From Paraperibacillus esterisolvens (GTDB lineage Bacteria > Bacillota > Bacilli > Bacillales > DSM-1321), in the NCBI RefSeq assembly GCF_046237625.1, contig NZ_CP143545.1, forward strand, positions 2,356,001 to 2,420,000: a stretch of DNA of 64,000 bases, in the 5' to 3' direction. Positions 51,623 to 60,461 of the stretch are shown one piece after another (the first letter of the stretch is position 1; the number at the start of each line of letters is the position of its first letter). The translations under genes and the position numbers were made by a program. Under the pieces are notes generated by a model. It was not told the DNA's origin and searched no databases. It saw only the letters and a program-made list of their open reading frames with translations.

Positions 51623-52695
51623 AAAAAGGAATAGTATGGTCTGTGCTTGTGATCCTGCTGATTGGGGGTCATACTCTTGAACCGGTAATCCTTGAGGATG
51701 TCCAGCTTGTCTCTATTTACGGGTATGACTATGTGGATAAAAATACGATAAAAGGCGTCATCAGTTCTCCGATTATCCCAATGGTAGAAAATACGCCGCC
51801 AAAAAACGAAATTTTTGCCGCCAAGGGACACACGAGTAAAAATACCAGGCAAAAATTACAGGCGGAATCACCAGAGCCGCTTGTGACCGGCCGCCTCAAC
51901 ACCCTGCTGTATAATAAAAAGATTGCAAAGAAGGGGATCCTTTCACTTATCACCACGATGGGCCGGGACCCAGCCCTCGGAAGGGCAACGGCCATGGCAA
52001 TTGTAGAGGGAGAAGTTGAAGACCTCCTCGAATATGAATATAAGGTGACTGAAACTTCTGCTCAGTATGTGGAGGAACTTCTGAGTCATAACTCCAAGGA
52101 TGTGATTCCGAAAACCAATCTTCATTCTTTTCTTGATCATTACTATTTGAGGGGCCAGGACCCATTCCTTCCCCTGATTAAAAAAGAAAAAGACAGAATC
52201 AGGATTAAAGGAATCGCACTCTTTTATAATGATCGCTATGTGAGCTATATCCCATATAAAGAATGTTTTGTGTTTAAGCTGCTTTATGAAAACTTTAATA
52301 ATGGAATGTATGAGTTCAAGCAGGATGGAAATTACGTAACGATTGAGAACCTGTTTTCAAAGAATAAAATCAGAATTTCTGATGGCAATGGTTCACCAAA
52401 AGCACATATAGACATTTCTATTAAAGGAAAAATAACCGATGCTCCCCGTTTGGTGCTGACCGATAAAAAAGTTGTCTCCAAGATTGAAACAGCACTCGAA
52501 CAACAGATTAAGCGACAGGCATACGGCATGCTAAATCAATTCAAAAAAAAGAATATCGACCCTCTTGGGCTCGGTGAACTGGCAAGGAGCCAGACCTATC
52601 ACTTTGACTTTCAAAGGTGGGAGCATCACTACAAGGATCTCCCCTTTTCCGTGAATGTCGAAGTGGAAATTACCCAAACCGGTACGATCGAATAA
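51619..52695 (+). CDS. Spore germination receptor subunit C (Ger(x)C family), no lipobox cysteine
   Basis: The 358-residue protein has a hydrophobic N-terminus and the GerAC fold afterwards (EDVQLVSIYGYDYVDKNTIK, GILSLITTMGRDPALGRATA, TNLHSFLDHYYLRGQDPFLP, ALEQQIKRQAYGMLNQFKKK). GerAC subunits are normally lipoproteins. Here the expected cysteine is missing: the region reads LLIGGHTLEPVILEDV, so lipid attachment is not possible at the usual place and the hydrophobic segment may stay as an anchor. Ends the ger operon; a terminator follows directly. Confidence 0.86.
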   Translation: MKKGIVWSVLVILLIGGHTLEPVILEDVQLVSIYGYDYVDKNTIKGVISSPIIPMVENTPPKNEIFAAKGHTSKNTRQKLQAESPEPLVTGRLNTLLYNKKIAKKGILSLITTMGRDPALGRATAMAIVEGEVEDLLEYEYKVTETSAQYVEELLSHNSKDVIPKTNLHSFLDHYYLRGQDPFLPLIKKEKDRIRIKGIALFYNDRYVSYIPYKECFVFKLLYENFNNGMYEFKQDGNYVTIENLFSKNKIRISDGNGSPKAHIDISIKGKITDAPRLVLTDKKVVSKIETALEQQIKRQAYGMLNQFKKKNIDPLGLGELARSQTYHFDFQRWEHHYKDLPFSVNVEVEITQTGTIE

Positions 52696-52715
52696 AGGGG
52701 ACAGTCCCCTTTTTC
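52696..52715 (+). terminator. Terminator of the ger operon
   Basis: AGGGGA (52696-52701) pairs with TCCCCT (52705-52710), followed by TTTTT. It begins directly after the stop codon. Confidence 0.85.
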
Positions 52716-52777
52716 CAGGAAATCGCTTTACTATTTTCCTGATTCGGGCTAAGATGTGAATAATCAAATAATTCGAA

Positions 52778-52941
52778 CTGCTAGGGGTGCCCGGTGCCGG
52801 GCTGAGAGAAATGCTTATGCTTTTTAACCCTTCGGACCTGATCTGGATTATGCCAGCGTAGGAAAGTGGTGAAGTGAAAGAGGGTACATCCCTTTTTATT
52901 TTGCAAACAAGCCGGGTCCAGTAGAGGATCTGGCTTTTTTT
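52778..52941 (+). promoter_or_regulatory. TPP riboswitch (THI box) with terminator, upstream of thiMDE
   Basis: The aptamer shows the conserved blocks: GGGGTGCCC at 52784-52792, GGGCTGAGAGAA at 52799-52810, ACCC(TT)CGGACCTGATCTGG at about 52826-52846, and ATGCCAGCGTAGGAAAGTGG at 52849-52869. A terminator follows: AGCCGGGTCC (52910-52919) with GGATCTGGCT (52926-52935) and seven T; a shorter AGGG/CCCT hairpin with TTTTT lies at about 52880-52897. Thiamine pyrophosphate should cause termination before thiM. Confidence 0.95.
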
Positions 52942-53011
52942 GGCTTCCTTCATACTCCTGGATATAATCCGAAGCGGTCATAAGCGGTTTTTGTAAAAGG
53001 AGGATATCACA

Positions 53012-53815
53012 ATGGAAAAAGAAGAAATCGGCAGGATGCTCGAAAAATTGAGGGCCCGCTCCCCGCTCGTCCACAATATTACCAATACGGTCGTCTCAAA
53101 CTTTACGGCAAACGGTTTACTAGCGATAGGAGCTTCCCCAGTCATGGCACAGGCACCTGAGGAAGCAGCGGAAATGGCGGAGGCATCAGATGCTTTGGTG
53201 CTTAATATTGGCACTCTATCCAGCCAGCTCATAAAAGCTATGATCATAGCGGGAAAAGCCGCAAATGGAGCTGGAGTCCCGGTCGTTCTGGATCCTGTCG
53301 GGACAGGGGCAACGGAATTCAGGACTAATGCAGTCAAGCGGATAATGGGTGAAGTGAAAATCTCCATACTCCGCGGCAATGCCGCCGAGATAGCCAATGC
53401 TGCAGGAGAAAACTGGGAAATCAAAGGAGTAGACTCTGTGGATAGTGAACGGGATATGCACACCCTTGGCTTAATGGCTGCAAAGAAATTGAACACAACC
53501 ATAGTCATTACCGGCAAGAATGACATTGTCACTGACGGCTCTACTGCCTATGTAAATCATACCGGGCACCACCTCCTTACAAAGGTGACCGGGACAGGAT
53601 GCCTGCTGACTTCCGTCATTGGTGCATTTTCTTCTATTGAAAGCTGCACTGTGAAGGCTTCACTTGGTGCCCTGACTCTCTATGGGGCTGCTGCCGAAAG
53701 GGCGGCTGCAGCTGCAAGCGGTCCCGGAAGCCTCCAGGTATTATTCCTGGATGAATTATATAATCTGGACCCTAATGAGGTACAGAAACAAATTTCATAC
53801 ACCAAAACGAAATAA
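53012..53815 (+). CDS. thiM: Hydroxyethylthiazole kinase
   Basis: The 267-residue protein is typical ThiM: PLVHNITNTVVSNFTANGLLAIGASPVM-type start, ALVLNIGTL, GVPVVLDPVGTGAT, ILRGNAAEI and the catalytic KVTGTGCLLTSVIGAF with the conserved Cys. It phosphorylates salvaged hydroxyethylthiazole in the cytosol. First gene of thiM-thiD-thiE behind the TPP riboswitch, so it is off when thiamine pyrophosphate is plentiful. AAAGGAGG precedes the ATG. Confidence 0.95.
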   Translation: MEKEEIGRMLEKLRARSPLVHNITNTVVSNFTANGLLAIGASPVMAQAPEEAAEMAEASDALVLNIGTLSSQLIKAMIIAGKAANGAGVPVVLDPVGTGATEFRTNAVKRIMGEVKISILRGNAAEIANAAGENWEIKGVDSVDSERDMHTLGLMAAKKLNTTIVITGKNDIVTDGSTAYVNHTGHHLLTKVTGTGCLLTSVIGAFSSIESCTVKASLGALTLYGAAAERAAAAASGPGSLQVLFLDELYNLDPNEVQKQISYTKTK

Positions 53816-53828
53816 AAGGAGCATGATC

Positions 53829-54641
53829 ATGAAAAAAGCATTGACCATAGCAGGGTCTGACAGCGGCGGGGGAGCAGGCATACAGGCGGACATCAAAACC
53901 TTCCAGGAGCTTGGTGTATACGGGATGACCGCCATAACAGCCGTTACTGCTCAAAATACGAGAGGTGTTCAAGCAGTCTCGCCGGTCGATCAGATGCTTG
54001 TTGAAGCACAGATTGATTCAATAGCTTCGGACATAGGGGCTGATGCAGTCAAAACCGGGATGCTCTTCAGCAGTGAAATCATCAAGGCAGTTTCTGAAAA
54101 AATAAAACTATATAAATGGGATAATGTGATCGTCGATCCGGTAATGGTGGCAAAGGGCGGCCATACTCTCCTGCAGCTTGAAGCTGTGGAAGCCCTGAAG
54201 AAACACCTGCTGCCATTATCCCTGCTTGCTACCCCCAACATACCAGAAGCTGAAGTCCTGACCGGGCTTTCTATTCATACACTGCATGATAAAAAAGAAG
54301 CTGCACGGCGCATCGTTGATTTAGGAGTTAGGAATACAGTCATTAAGGGGGGGCATGAAGGCAATTCCACAGAGTCAATTGATCTCTTATTCGACGGTAC
54401 TTCCTTTGAGCAGTTCCCGGCCCTCCGTATTGCAACGAAAAACACCCATGGAACAGGCTGCACTTTTTCGGCCGCCATTACAGCAGAGATCGCCAAAGGA
54501 AAAGAACTGAAGGAAGCAGTTCAAACCGCCAAGCAATTTATAAGTGCAGCCATCCGGGAAGCATTGGATATCGGAAGCGGCCATGGGCCCACCAATCACT
54601 GGGCACACAGAAAAGGAGCAAATGATGTACGATTCGGCTGA
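53829..54641 (+). CDS. thiD: Hydroxymethylpyrimidine (phosphate) kinase
   Basis: The 270-residue ribokinase-fold protein has the ThiD start LTIAGSDSGGGAGIQADIKT, VDPVMVAKGGHTLL, TPNIPEAEVLTGL and THGTGCTFSAAITAEIAKG with the catalytic Cys. It phosphorylates HMP and HMP-phosphate. I chose the ATG at 53829 because AAAGGAG stands seven bases before it. It begins 13 bases after thiM and overlaps thiE by 17 bases. Confidence 0.95.
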   Translation: MKKALTIAGSDSGGGAGIQADIKTFQELGVYGMTAITAVTAQNTRGVQAVSPVDQMLVEAQIDSIASDIGADAVKTGMLFSSEIIKAVSEKIKLYKWDNVIVDPVMVAKGGHTLLQLEAVEALKKHLLPLSLLATPNIPEAEVLTGLSIHTLHDKKEAARRIVDLGVRNTVIKGGHEGNSTESIDLLFDGTSFEQFPALRIATKNTHGTGCTFSAAITAEIAKGKELKEAVQTAKQFISAAIREALDIGSGHGPTNHWAHRKGANDVRFG

Positions 54642-55284
54642 AATTAAGGAGATGCTCCGCCTCTACTTCATCATGGGTTCCCAGAACTGTGTGACAGACC
54701 CCGTCACTACACTTCTTGAAGCAATCAGCGGAGGCATAACTCTCTTCCAGTATAGGGAAAAAGGTCTAGGAGCCCTCCTGGACCAGGAGAAGAAAGACAT
54801 GGCCCGCAAGCTTCAGAAAATCTGCCGGGAAAGCTGCATTCCCTTCATCGTAAATGACGATATCAATCTGGCATTGGAATTGGATGCAGACGGAGTTCAT
54901 ATTGGCCAAAAAGACGAATCTGCCTCATCTGTACGGAAAAGAATCGGCAGTAAAATCCTTGGTGTGTCTGTGCATACCCTTGAAGAAGCACAGTCTGCCC
55001 TGGATCATGGTGCTGATTATCTCGGCATCGGTCCGGTCTTCCCTACTCATACAAAGCTGGATGCAGAGCCGGTACAGGGCACTTCTTTGTTAAAAAGCCT
55101 GCATGTTGCCGGAATAACCATCCCTATTGTGGGAATAGGAGGAATTACCTGTCACAATGCCAGACAAGTGATCTGTGAAGGGGCCGACGGCATCGCCGTG
55201 ATATCAGCCATCAGTCTTGCAGTTTCCCCAGAGAATGCTGCCATGGGATTAAAAACAGCCGTCCTCTCCACACTGCGCAGGTAA
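54625..55284 (+). CDS. thiE: Thiamine-phosphate synthase
   Basis: The 219-residue TIM-barrel protein has FIMGSQNC, GGITLFQYREKG, FIVNDDINLALELDADGVHIGQ, GADYLGIGPVFPTHTK and PIVGIGGI, all ThiE marks including the pyrophosphate-binding residues. It joins HMP-PP with thiazole phosphate. AAAGGAG lies before two adjacent ATG codons (54622 and 54625); I chose the second by spacing. Together ThiM, ThiD and ThiE rebuild thiamine phosphate from salvaged halves; the de novo genes thiC and thiG are not in this window. Confidence 0.95.
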   Translation: MYDSAEIKEMLRLYFIMGSQNCVTDPVTTLLEAISGGITLFQYREKGLGALLDQEKKDMARKLQKICRESCIPFIVNDDINLALELDADGVHIGQKDESASSVRKRIGSKILGVSVHTLEEAQSALDHGADYLGIGPVFPTHTKLDAEPVQGTSLLKSLHVAGITIPIVGIGGITCHNARQVICEGADGIAVISAISLAVSPENAAMGLKTAVLSTLRR

Positions 55285-55355
55285 TAGCTGTCCAATGTTC
55301 TTACTTTATATAATTATTATTCTGCGTAATTATTTTTACATAATATGTAATATAT

Positions 55356-55383
55356 TGAAACTTTTACAAACCTCCCCCGTATA
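55356..55383 (+). promoter_or_regulatory. Sigma-W promoter of yuaF-floT
   Basis: TGAAAC (55356-55361), a 16-base spacer and CGTATA (55378-55383) match the sigma-W consensus exactly. The B. subtilis yuaFGI operon is likewise in the sigma-W regulon, so envelope stress control is expected. Confidence 0.92.
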
Positions 55384-55413
55384 TATGGTAAGGCAGTGTG
55401 AAAGGAGGTGAAG

Positions 55414-55944
55414 ATGGTGGAAGTGAATGGAATTCCCATAGAAACGATTTATCTTTATCTATTAGTTTTGGCTGGTGCCTCTACTCTGCTGTACCTATTT
55501 TTCGGGGATGCAGCCGGTGCAGCCGATGCGGCACTATCTTGGCTGAATCCAGCCCTCCTTCTTTCTTTCCTGACTTTCGGGTCCGCCTCAGGTCTTGTCT
55601 TAGAACATACCACAAAGCTGAACAGCTTCCTCATTATGGCGCTGTCTGCAATTTTATCTATTATCGTGACTGCCCTTCTGCACTTTTTTGTTTTACTTCC
55701 TCTCTCCAGGGCAGAGGAATCTCTCGTATATACTGAACAATCCCTGAACGGCCGGGTCGGAAAAGTGATTCTAACCGTGCCGCGGGAAGGATTTGGAGAA
55801 GTAGTGATCGACAGCTTCAGCGGAATGATTGCAAAGCCCGCCAAAAGCTATGATGATTGTTTAATCAAGGAAGGATCATCAGTTTTGGTGATCGACATAG
55901 AAAATGGAGTTTTGCTTGTGAAAGAATATGAGCCATTATTATAA
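55414..55944 (+). CDS. yuaF: NfeD-like membrane protein (YuaF)
   Basis: The 176-residue protein has three hydrophobic segments (about 12-30, 45-60 and 68-95) and a C-terminal OB-fold soluble domain (LNGRVGKVILTVPREGFGEV, VLVIDIENGVLLVKEYEPLL). It is the usual partner of a flotillin and thought to help build membrane microdomains. AAAGGAGG precedes the ATG at 55414; a GTG three codons on or at 55408 is possible. First gene after the sigma-W promoter; floT follows 12 bases later. Confidence 0.88.
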   Translation: MVEVNGIPIETIYLYLLVLAGASTLLYLFFGDAAGAADAALSWLNPALLLSFLTFGSASGLVLEHTTKLNSFLIMALSAILSIIVTALLHFFVLLPLSRAEESLVYTEQSLNGRVGKVILTVPREGFGEVVIDSFSGMIAKPAKSYDDCLIKEGSSVLVIDIENGVLLVKEYEPLL

Positions 55945-55956
55945 GGGGGAATTTTT

Positions 55957-57489
55957 ATGGAATTGATCTGGATTGTCACGGCTATCGTGCTCTTTATTCT
56001 ATTGGCCATCATTGCCGTCTTCATTAAAAAATACCGCACCGCAGGACCTGATGAAGCCTTGATCGTAACAGGAAGCTATCTTGGCGGCAAAAACGTACAT
56101 ACGGATGAGGCTGGCAACCGCATAAAAATCATCCGCGGCGGCGGGGCCTTCATCCTGCCGATCTTCCAGCAGGCAAAGCCATTAAGCCTGCTCTCATCAA
56201 AACTTGAGGTAACAACACCGGAAGTATATACCGAACAAGGCGTGCCTGTCATGGCTGATGGAACGGCCATCATCAAAATTGGCGGATCGATTGGCGAAAT
56301 CGCAACTGCCGCCGAACAGTTCCTTGGCAAAAGCAAACAGGATCGTGAAGGCGAAGCACGTGAAGTTCTTGAAGGCCACCTGCGCTCCATACTCGGCTCC
56401 ATGACGGTGGAAGAAATATATAAAAACCGCGAAAAATTTTCACAGGAAGTACAGCGTGTGGCCTCACAGGACCTGGCAAAGATGGGGCTTGTCATCGTAT
56501 CATTCACCATTAAAGATGTGAGAGACAAAAACGGATACCTTGAATCTCTCGGAAAGCCGAGAATTGCCCAGGTAAAGCGCGATGCAGACATCGCCACTGC
56601 TGAAGCAGAGAAAGAAACACGGATCAAACGTGCAGAAGCAGACAAAAATGCCAAACGCTCAGAATTGGAAAGAGCTACTGAGATTGCGGAGGCTGAAAAG
56701 GTCAATAAGCTGAAAACAGCGGAATACCGCAGGGAGCAGGACATTGCCAAAGCCCGGGCCGACCAGGCCTATGACCTGGAAACTGCCCGTGCGAAGCAGG
56801 AAGTAACAGAGCAGGAAATGCAGGTACGGATCATTGAAAGACAAAAACAGATCGAGCTTGAGGAAAAAGAGATATTAAGGAGAGAACGGCAATATGATTC
56901 CGAAGTAAAGAAAAAGGCTGACGCCGACCGCTACTCAGTCGAACAGGCAGCAGCTGCCAGCAAATCAAGACAAATGGCTGAAGCGGATGCAGACAAATAC
57001 CGGGTGGAAGCAATGGCTAAGGCAGAAGCAGAAAGAGTCCGTGTTGATGGAGTGGCGAAAGCCGACTCCCAGCGTGCCCAAGGGGAATCCGAAGCCGATA
57101 TTATCCGCCTAAAGGGGCTAGCAGAAGCAGAAGCAAAAAGGAAAATCGCTGAAGCTTTCGAACAATACGGCCAGGCAGCTGTTCTCGACATGGTGCTCAA
57201 TATGCTTCCACAGTACGCAAAAGAAGTAGCAGCTCCGCTCTCCAATATTGAAAAAATCACCGTTGTGGACACAGGCAGTGATTCAGCAAACGGAGGCGCC
57301 AATAAAATTACCGGTTATGCAACCAATTTGATGTCCACCATGCAGGAAGCACTTAAGGCATCCTCAGGTCTGGACGTAAAAGAGTTGATCGAAAACCTGT
57401 CAGGCAAAGGAAATATCCGCGGAAGCATTGACAGGCTTGCAGAAAGAAGCCACACGATGCGTAAAAGCGAAATGCCGCCAGTTGAATAA
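55957..57489 (+). CDS. floT: Flotillin (FloT/YuaG)
   Basis: The 510-residue protein has an N-terminal membrane hairpin (residues 4-24), an SPFH/PHB domain (about 35-200; RGGGAFILPIFQQAKPLSLL, TIKDVRDKNGYLESLGKPRI) and a long Ala-Glu-Lys coiled coil (about 205-400) with repeated EAE/RAE units. The tail ends LAERSHTMRKSEMPPVE. Flotillins oligomerise at the inner face of the membrane and organise fluid or raft-like domains. It is co-transcribed with the NfeD gene from a sigma-W promoter, as in B. subtilis. A third gene (yuaI) is absent. Confidence 0.95.
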   Translation: MELIWIVTAIVLFILLAIIAVFIKKYRTAGPDEALIVTGSYLGGKNVHTDEAGNRIKIIRGGGAFILPIFQQAKPLSLLSSKLEVTTPEVYTEQGVPVMADGTAIIKIGGSIGEIATAAEQFLGKSKQDREGEAREVLEGHLRSILGSMTVEEIYKNREKFSQEVQRVASQDLAKMGLVIVSFTIKDVRDKNGYLESLGKPRIAQVKRDADIATAEAEKETRIKRAEADKNAKRSELERATEIAEAEKVNKLKTAEYRREQDIAKARADQAYDLETARAKQEVTEQEMQVRIIERQKQIELEEKEILRRERQYDSEVKKKADADRYSVEQAAAASKSRQMAEADADKYRVEAMAKAEAERVRVDGVAKADSQRAQGESEADIIRLKGLAEAEAKRKIAEAFEQYGQAAVLDMVLNMLPQYAKEVAAPLSNIEKITVVDTGSDSANGGANKITGYATNLMSTMQEALKASSGLDVKELIENLSGKGNIRGSIDRLAERSHTMRKSEMPPVE

Positions 57490-57492
57490 AAT

Positions 57493-57531
57493 AAGGAGAA
57501 AAGCGCCAGGAACGGCGCTTTTCTCCTTTTT
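57493..57531. terminator. Bidirectional terminator between floT and oppB
   Basis: AAGGAGAAAAGCGCC (57493-57507) pairs with GGCGCTTTTCTCCTT (57514-57528) and T follow. Confidence 0.93.
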
Positions 57532-57545
57532 ATAAACTCTCTTCC

Positions 57546-58472
57546 CTACCTTTTTACAGACAGTCTTATACGGGGATCGACAATTCCATACAGCACATCT
57601 ACAACAAAAATGATTAATACAAAGAGGGCGCTGTAGAAGATGGTGGTACCCATGATGACTGTATAATCATTCATGGTTATGGAACGGACAAACTGCTCAC
57701 CTAGACCGGGGATGCCAAAAATTCTCTCAATAACGAGAGAGCCCACCATGATATTAACTGCAAGCGGTCCGATGATCGTGATAACAGGAATCAATGCGTT
57801 CCGGACTGCGTGTTTATAGATGATCCCCCGCTGGCTGATACCCTTAGCCTTTGCAAGCATAATATAGTCTGAATTCATTACTTCGATAAGCTCCGTCCTC
57901 ATGAACCTGGAGATATTGGCTATGACAAATCCAGATAGCGCTATCGTCGGCATTATAGTATAAGTAAAGCCTTCCCAGAGAGCGACAGGCAAAAGCTCCA
58001 GCTTCACTCCTAAAAAATATTGAAGGAAACCCGCAAAGACAAATGCCGGGATAGATATGCCGAGAACTGAAAGCACGGTTGCACCATAATCAAAAATAGT
58101 ATTATGTTTGATGGCTGCAAGAATTCCCAGCAGGAGTCCCAATATCGATCCAACAATGAGCGCCTGGAAGCCAAGCTGTGCAGATGGCCCGATCCTGTCC
58201 GATATGAGCTGGGTAACCGTCCTGTTGTCATATTGAAACGAAAAGCCAAGGTCTCCTTTAGCTAAATTGCTCAGGTATCTTATGTATTGAACAGGAAGCG
58301 GTTTATCAAGCCCATACTTTTGGTTGATAAGCTGTACTTGTTCCGGGGAAAGTTTTTCCTGGTTTTTGAGAGGTGAACCGGGCAGTAATTTCATAAGGAA
58401 AAAAGTCAAACTTGCAATAATGAATAATGTGATGATCATATACAAAATCCGCTCAAAAGTATATCTTAGCAT
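57546..58472 (-). CDS. oppB: Oligopeptide ABC transporter permease OppB
   Basis: The 308-residue permease has six membrane segments and the EAA loop (RTELIEVMNSDYIMLAKAKGISQRGIIYKHAVRNAL region, residues about 195-230), where the ATPase docks. It closely fits OppB/DppB. GGGGG lies before the ATG. It follows oppA by 72 bases with an intercistronic hairpin. After it comes a terminator, so oppC, oppD and oppF are missing from this operon; the permease must pair with subunits encoded elsewhere or the locus is reduced. Confidence 0.92.
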   Translation of the reverse strand: MLRYTFERILYMIITLFIIASLTFFLMKLLPGSPLKNQEKLSPEQVQLINQKYGLDKPLPVQYIRYLSNLAKGDLGFSFQYDNRTVTQLISDRIGPSAQLGFQALIVGSILGLLLGILAAIKHNTIFDYGATVLSVLGISIPAFVFAGFLQYFLGVKLELLPVALWEGFTYTIMPTIALSGFVIANISRFMRTELIEVMNSDYIMLAKAKGISQRGIIYKHAVRNALIPVITIIGPLAVNIMVGSLVIERIFGIPGLGEQFVRSITMNDYTVIMGTTIFYSALFVLIIFVVDVLYGIVDPRIRLSVKR

Positions 58473-58495
58473 TTAAGGCCCCCTGCCATATAAAC

Positions 58496-58528
58496 GAAAG
58501 AGTATGCGCTTATGGCACATACTCTTCT
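58496..58528 (-). other. Intercistronic hairpin between oppA and oppB
   Basis: AAGAGTATG (58498-58506) pairs with CATACTCTT (58518-58526). Such hairpins after a binding-protein gene often protect the upstream message or thin out transcription of the permease. Confidence 0.7.
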
Positions 58529-58544
58529 CGGTAATTTTTAGAGG

Positions 58545-60206
58545 TTATTCAATGTGAGCCCATTTATAGCCGAAGTCTCCGCCGAATGGGTGCTCTACAA
58601 TATCCTTCACATTTTCACGCTGAAGGTATGCAGTTCCGCGTTGGAACATTGGTGAGATCGCAGCGTCATCCAACAGGATTTTCTCCGCATCCAGCAATGC
58701 TTTCCAGCGGGCATCCAGGTCAGAAAGAAGTGGACCTCTGGCATCTTTTACAAGCTTATCATATTCAGGATTAGAGTAGCCCATTTGGTTGTGAGCACCA
58801 TTTGTAACGAACATGTCGATGAAAGTCATCGGATCCTGGTAATCAGGGCCCCAGCCAGCATAAGAGAAGTCATAGTTTCCTTTAGACTCAAGATCCAGCT
58901 TCTGCTTGAATGGCTGCGGTTTGATTGTGACAGACAGGCCTTCAAGATTGTTTTCCAGCTGCTCTTTCAGGTATTGTGCGATTTTAGCAGAGTTGTCATC
59001 ATCGTAAGTCAAAAGTTCCAGGGAAACTTTATCGAACTTAGCATCTTTTTTGGCATTTGCCCAGAGCTTTTTAGCTTGCTCAACATCAAGTTTGCCAAGA
59101 TCGCCGTTTGTTTCACGGAAGTCTTTGCCATCTGGTCCAGCTGCAAAGTTTGCAGGTACCAGGAAGTTGGCTGGAGTGGATCCGTTATTTAGAATTACAT
59201 CAACAAACGCTTTTTTGTCCCAGGCCATATCGATTGCCTTACGGGCATCCCTGTTCTTGAGAACCTTGTTCTTCTCATTCAGGCGCAGGAAGTAAACAGC
59301 AGTATCAGGAGATGTTGCAAAGTTTTTATCATCCTTATACTTGTCAACAAATTCTGCGGTCAGGCCAACACGGTCAGCCTTTTTGGTTTCGTATAGGTTT
59401 ACGCCGGTAGCAGTATCCTTAACGATGTTGAAGTTGATTTCTTCTAGCTTGACTGTATCTTTATCCCAGTATGTAGGGTTTTTCTTCAGCTGGAAGCTTT
59501 GTTCGTGCTTCCAATCGCTGAGTGTGAATGGACCATTATATACTCCTGTGTTCGCTTCAAGTGCATAATTCTTTCCCTGCTCCTTGAAGAATTTTTCATT
59601 TTGCGGGAAGAACGTTGCGAAAGACATTAATGATTTAAAATAAGGAATATTGTTTTTCAACTGGATTTCAAGGGTTTTATCGTCAATTGCCTTGATTCCT
59701 AATGTTTCTTTCTTAGCTTTGCCTGTGTTAACTTCTTCTGCATTTTTCACATCATACAGCATATAGGCATATTCTGCAGCTGTTGCAGGATCTACCGCAC
59801 GCTGCCAGGAGAATACGAAATCCTGGGCTTTTACAGGGTCTCCATTTGACCACTGTGCATCACGGAGCTTGAACGTATAAGTCTTGCCGTCTTCACTTAC
59901 CTTTGGCTCTTCAGCGGCCATTCCGAGAGTAGGCTTGTTATCCTGTCCCAGGCGGTAAAGGCCTTCGTAAACATTGTTCATTACGTTGAATGAAACTGAG
60001 TCTGTGGCGAGTGTACTGTCCATGGATGGAATCTCAGAGCCGGCAATCAGGTTCAGGATCTGCTCCTTCTTTTCAGCCGCTGGTTTTTTGTCCCCTTCTT
60101 TGTCCTTCGGTGTCGCGCTGCTGCTGTCGCTCCCTCCGCTGCACGCAGCAAGGAATGTGGACAGTGCCAGCAGCAGAACTAGTAGAAATGAAAACTTTTT
60201 CTTCAT
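58545..60206 (-). CDS. oppA: Oligopeptide-binding lipoprotein OppA
   Basis: The 553-residue lipoprotein has a signal peptide with lipobox FLAACSGG (Cys at residue 22), a Ser/Lys/Glu-rich linker and the solute-binding family 5 fold (SFNVMNNVYEGLYRLGQDNK, LRDAQWSNGDPVKAQDFVFS, FAYAGWGPDYQDPMTF-like GWGPDYQDP). It binds peptides on the outer face and hands them to the Opp permease. First gene of an oppA-oppB operon. Its rich expression signals and the hairpin after it suit an abundant binding protein. Confidence 0.93.
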   Translation of the reverse strand: MKKKFSFLLVLLLALSTFLAACSGGSDSSSATPKDKEGDKKPAAEKKEQILNLIAGSEIPSMDSTLATDSVSFNVMNNVYEGLYRLGQDNKPTLGMAAEEPKVSEDGKTYTFKLRDAQWSNGDPVKAQDFVFSWQRAVDPATAAEYAYMLYDVKNAEEVNTGKAKKETLGIKAIDDKTLEIQLKNNIPYFKSLMSFATFFPQNEKFFKEQGKNYALEANTGVYNGPFTLSDWKHEQSFQLKKNPTYWDKDTVKLEEINFNIVKDTATGVNLYETKKADRVGLTAEFVDKYKDDKNFATSPDTAVYFLRLNEKNKVLKNRDARKAIDMAWDKKAFVDVILNNGSTPANFLVPANFAAGPDGKDFRETNGDLGKLDVEQAKKLWANAKKDAKFDKVSLELLTYDDDNSAKIAQYLKEQLENNLEGLSVTIKPQPFKQKLDLESKGNYDFSYAGWGPDYQDPMTFIDMFVTNGAHNQMGYSNPEYDKLVKDARGPLLSDLDARWKALLDAEKILLDDAAISPMFQRGTAYLQRENVKDIVEHPFGGDFGYKWAHIE

Positions 60207-60461
60207 TCAATAATACCCTCCCATTTGAATAATCTGAAGATTTAGTCTTATTATGATATGGAATTTGACATAAAGCAATACATTTTTTACAGTCTATTTA
60301 CAATGAAGTTACAAAAAGCTTGCCACTGCAGGGTTTTCTGGAAAAAAAATCTTTCAATAACAAGGTATAAACCCCAGCGAACATAGTACTTTCAAGCTAG
60401 TTTCCGATATATTATTAATAGGAATTTTTCCTTATTTCTGATTGGACGCTATTAAAGTACC

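Noticed and set aside
52978..53532. Leftward frame opposite thiM
   Set aside because: Shadow of the thiM gene; composition follows the complementary codons.
56076..56750. Leftward frame of 224 codons opposite floT
   Set aside because: Ser/Arg-rich shadow of the Ala-Glu-Lys coiled coil on the other strand.
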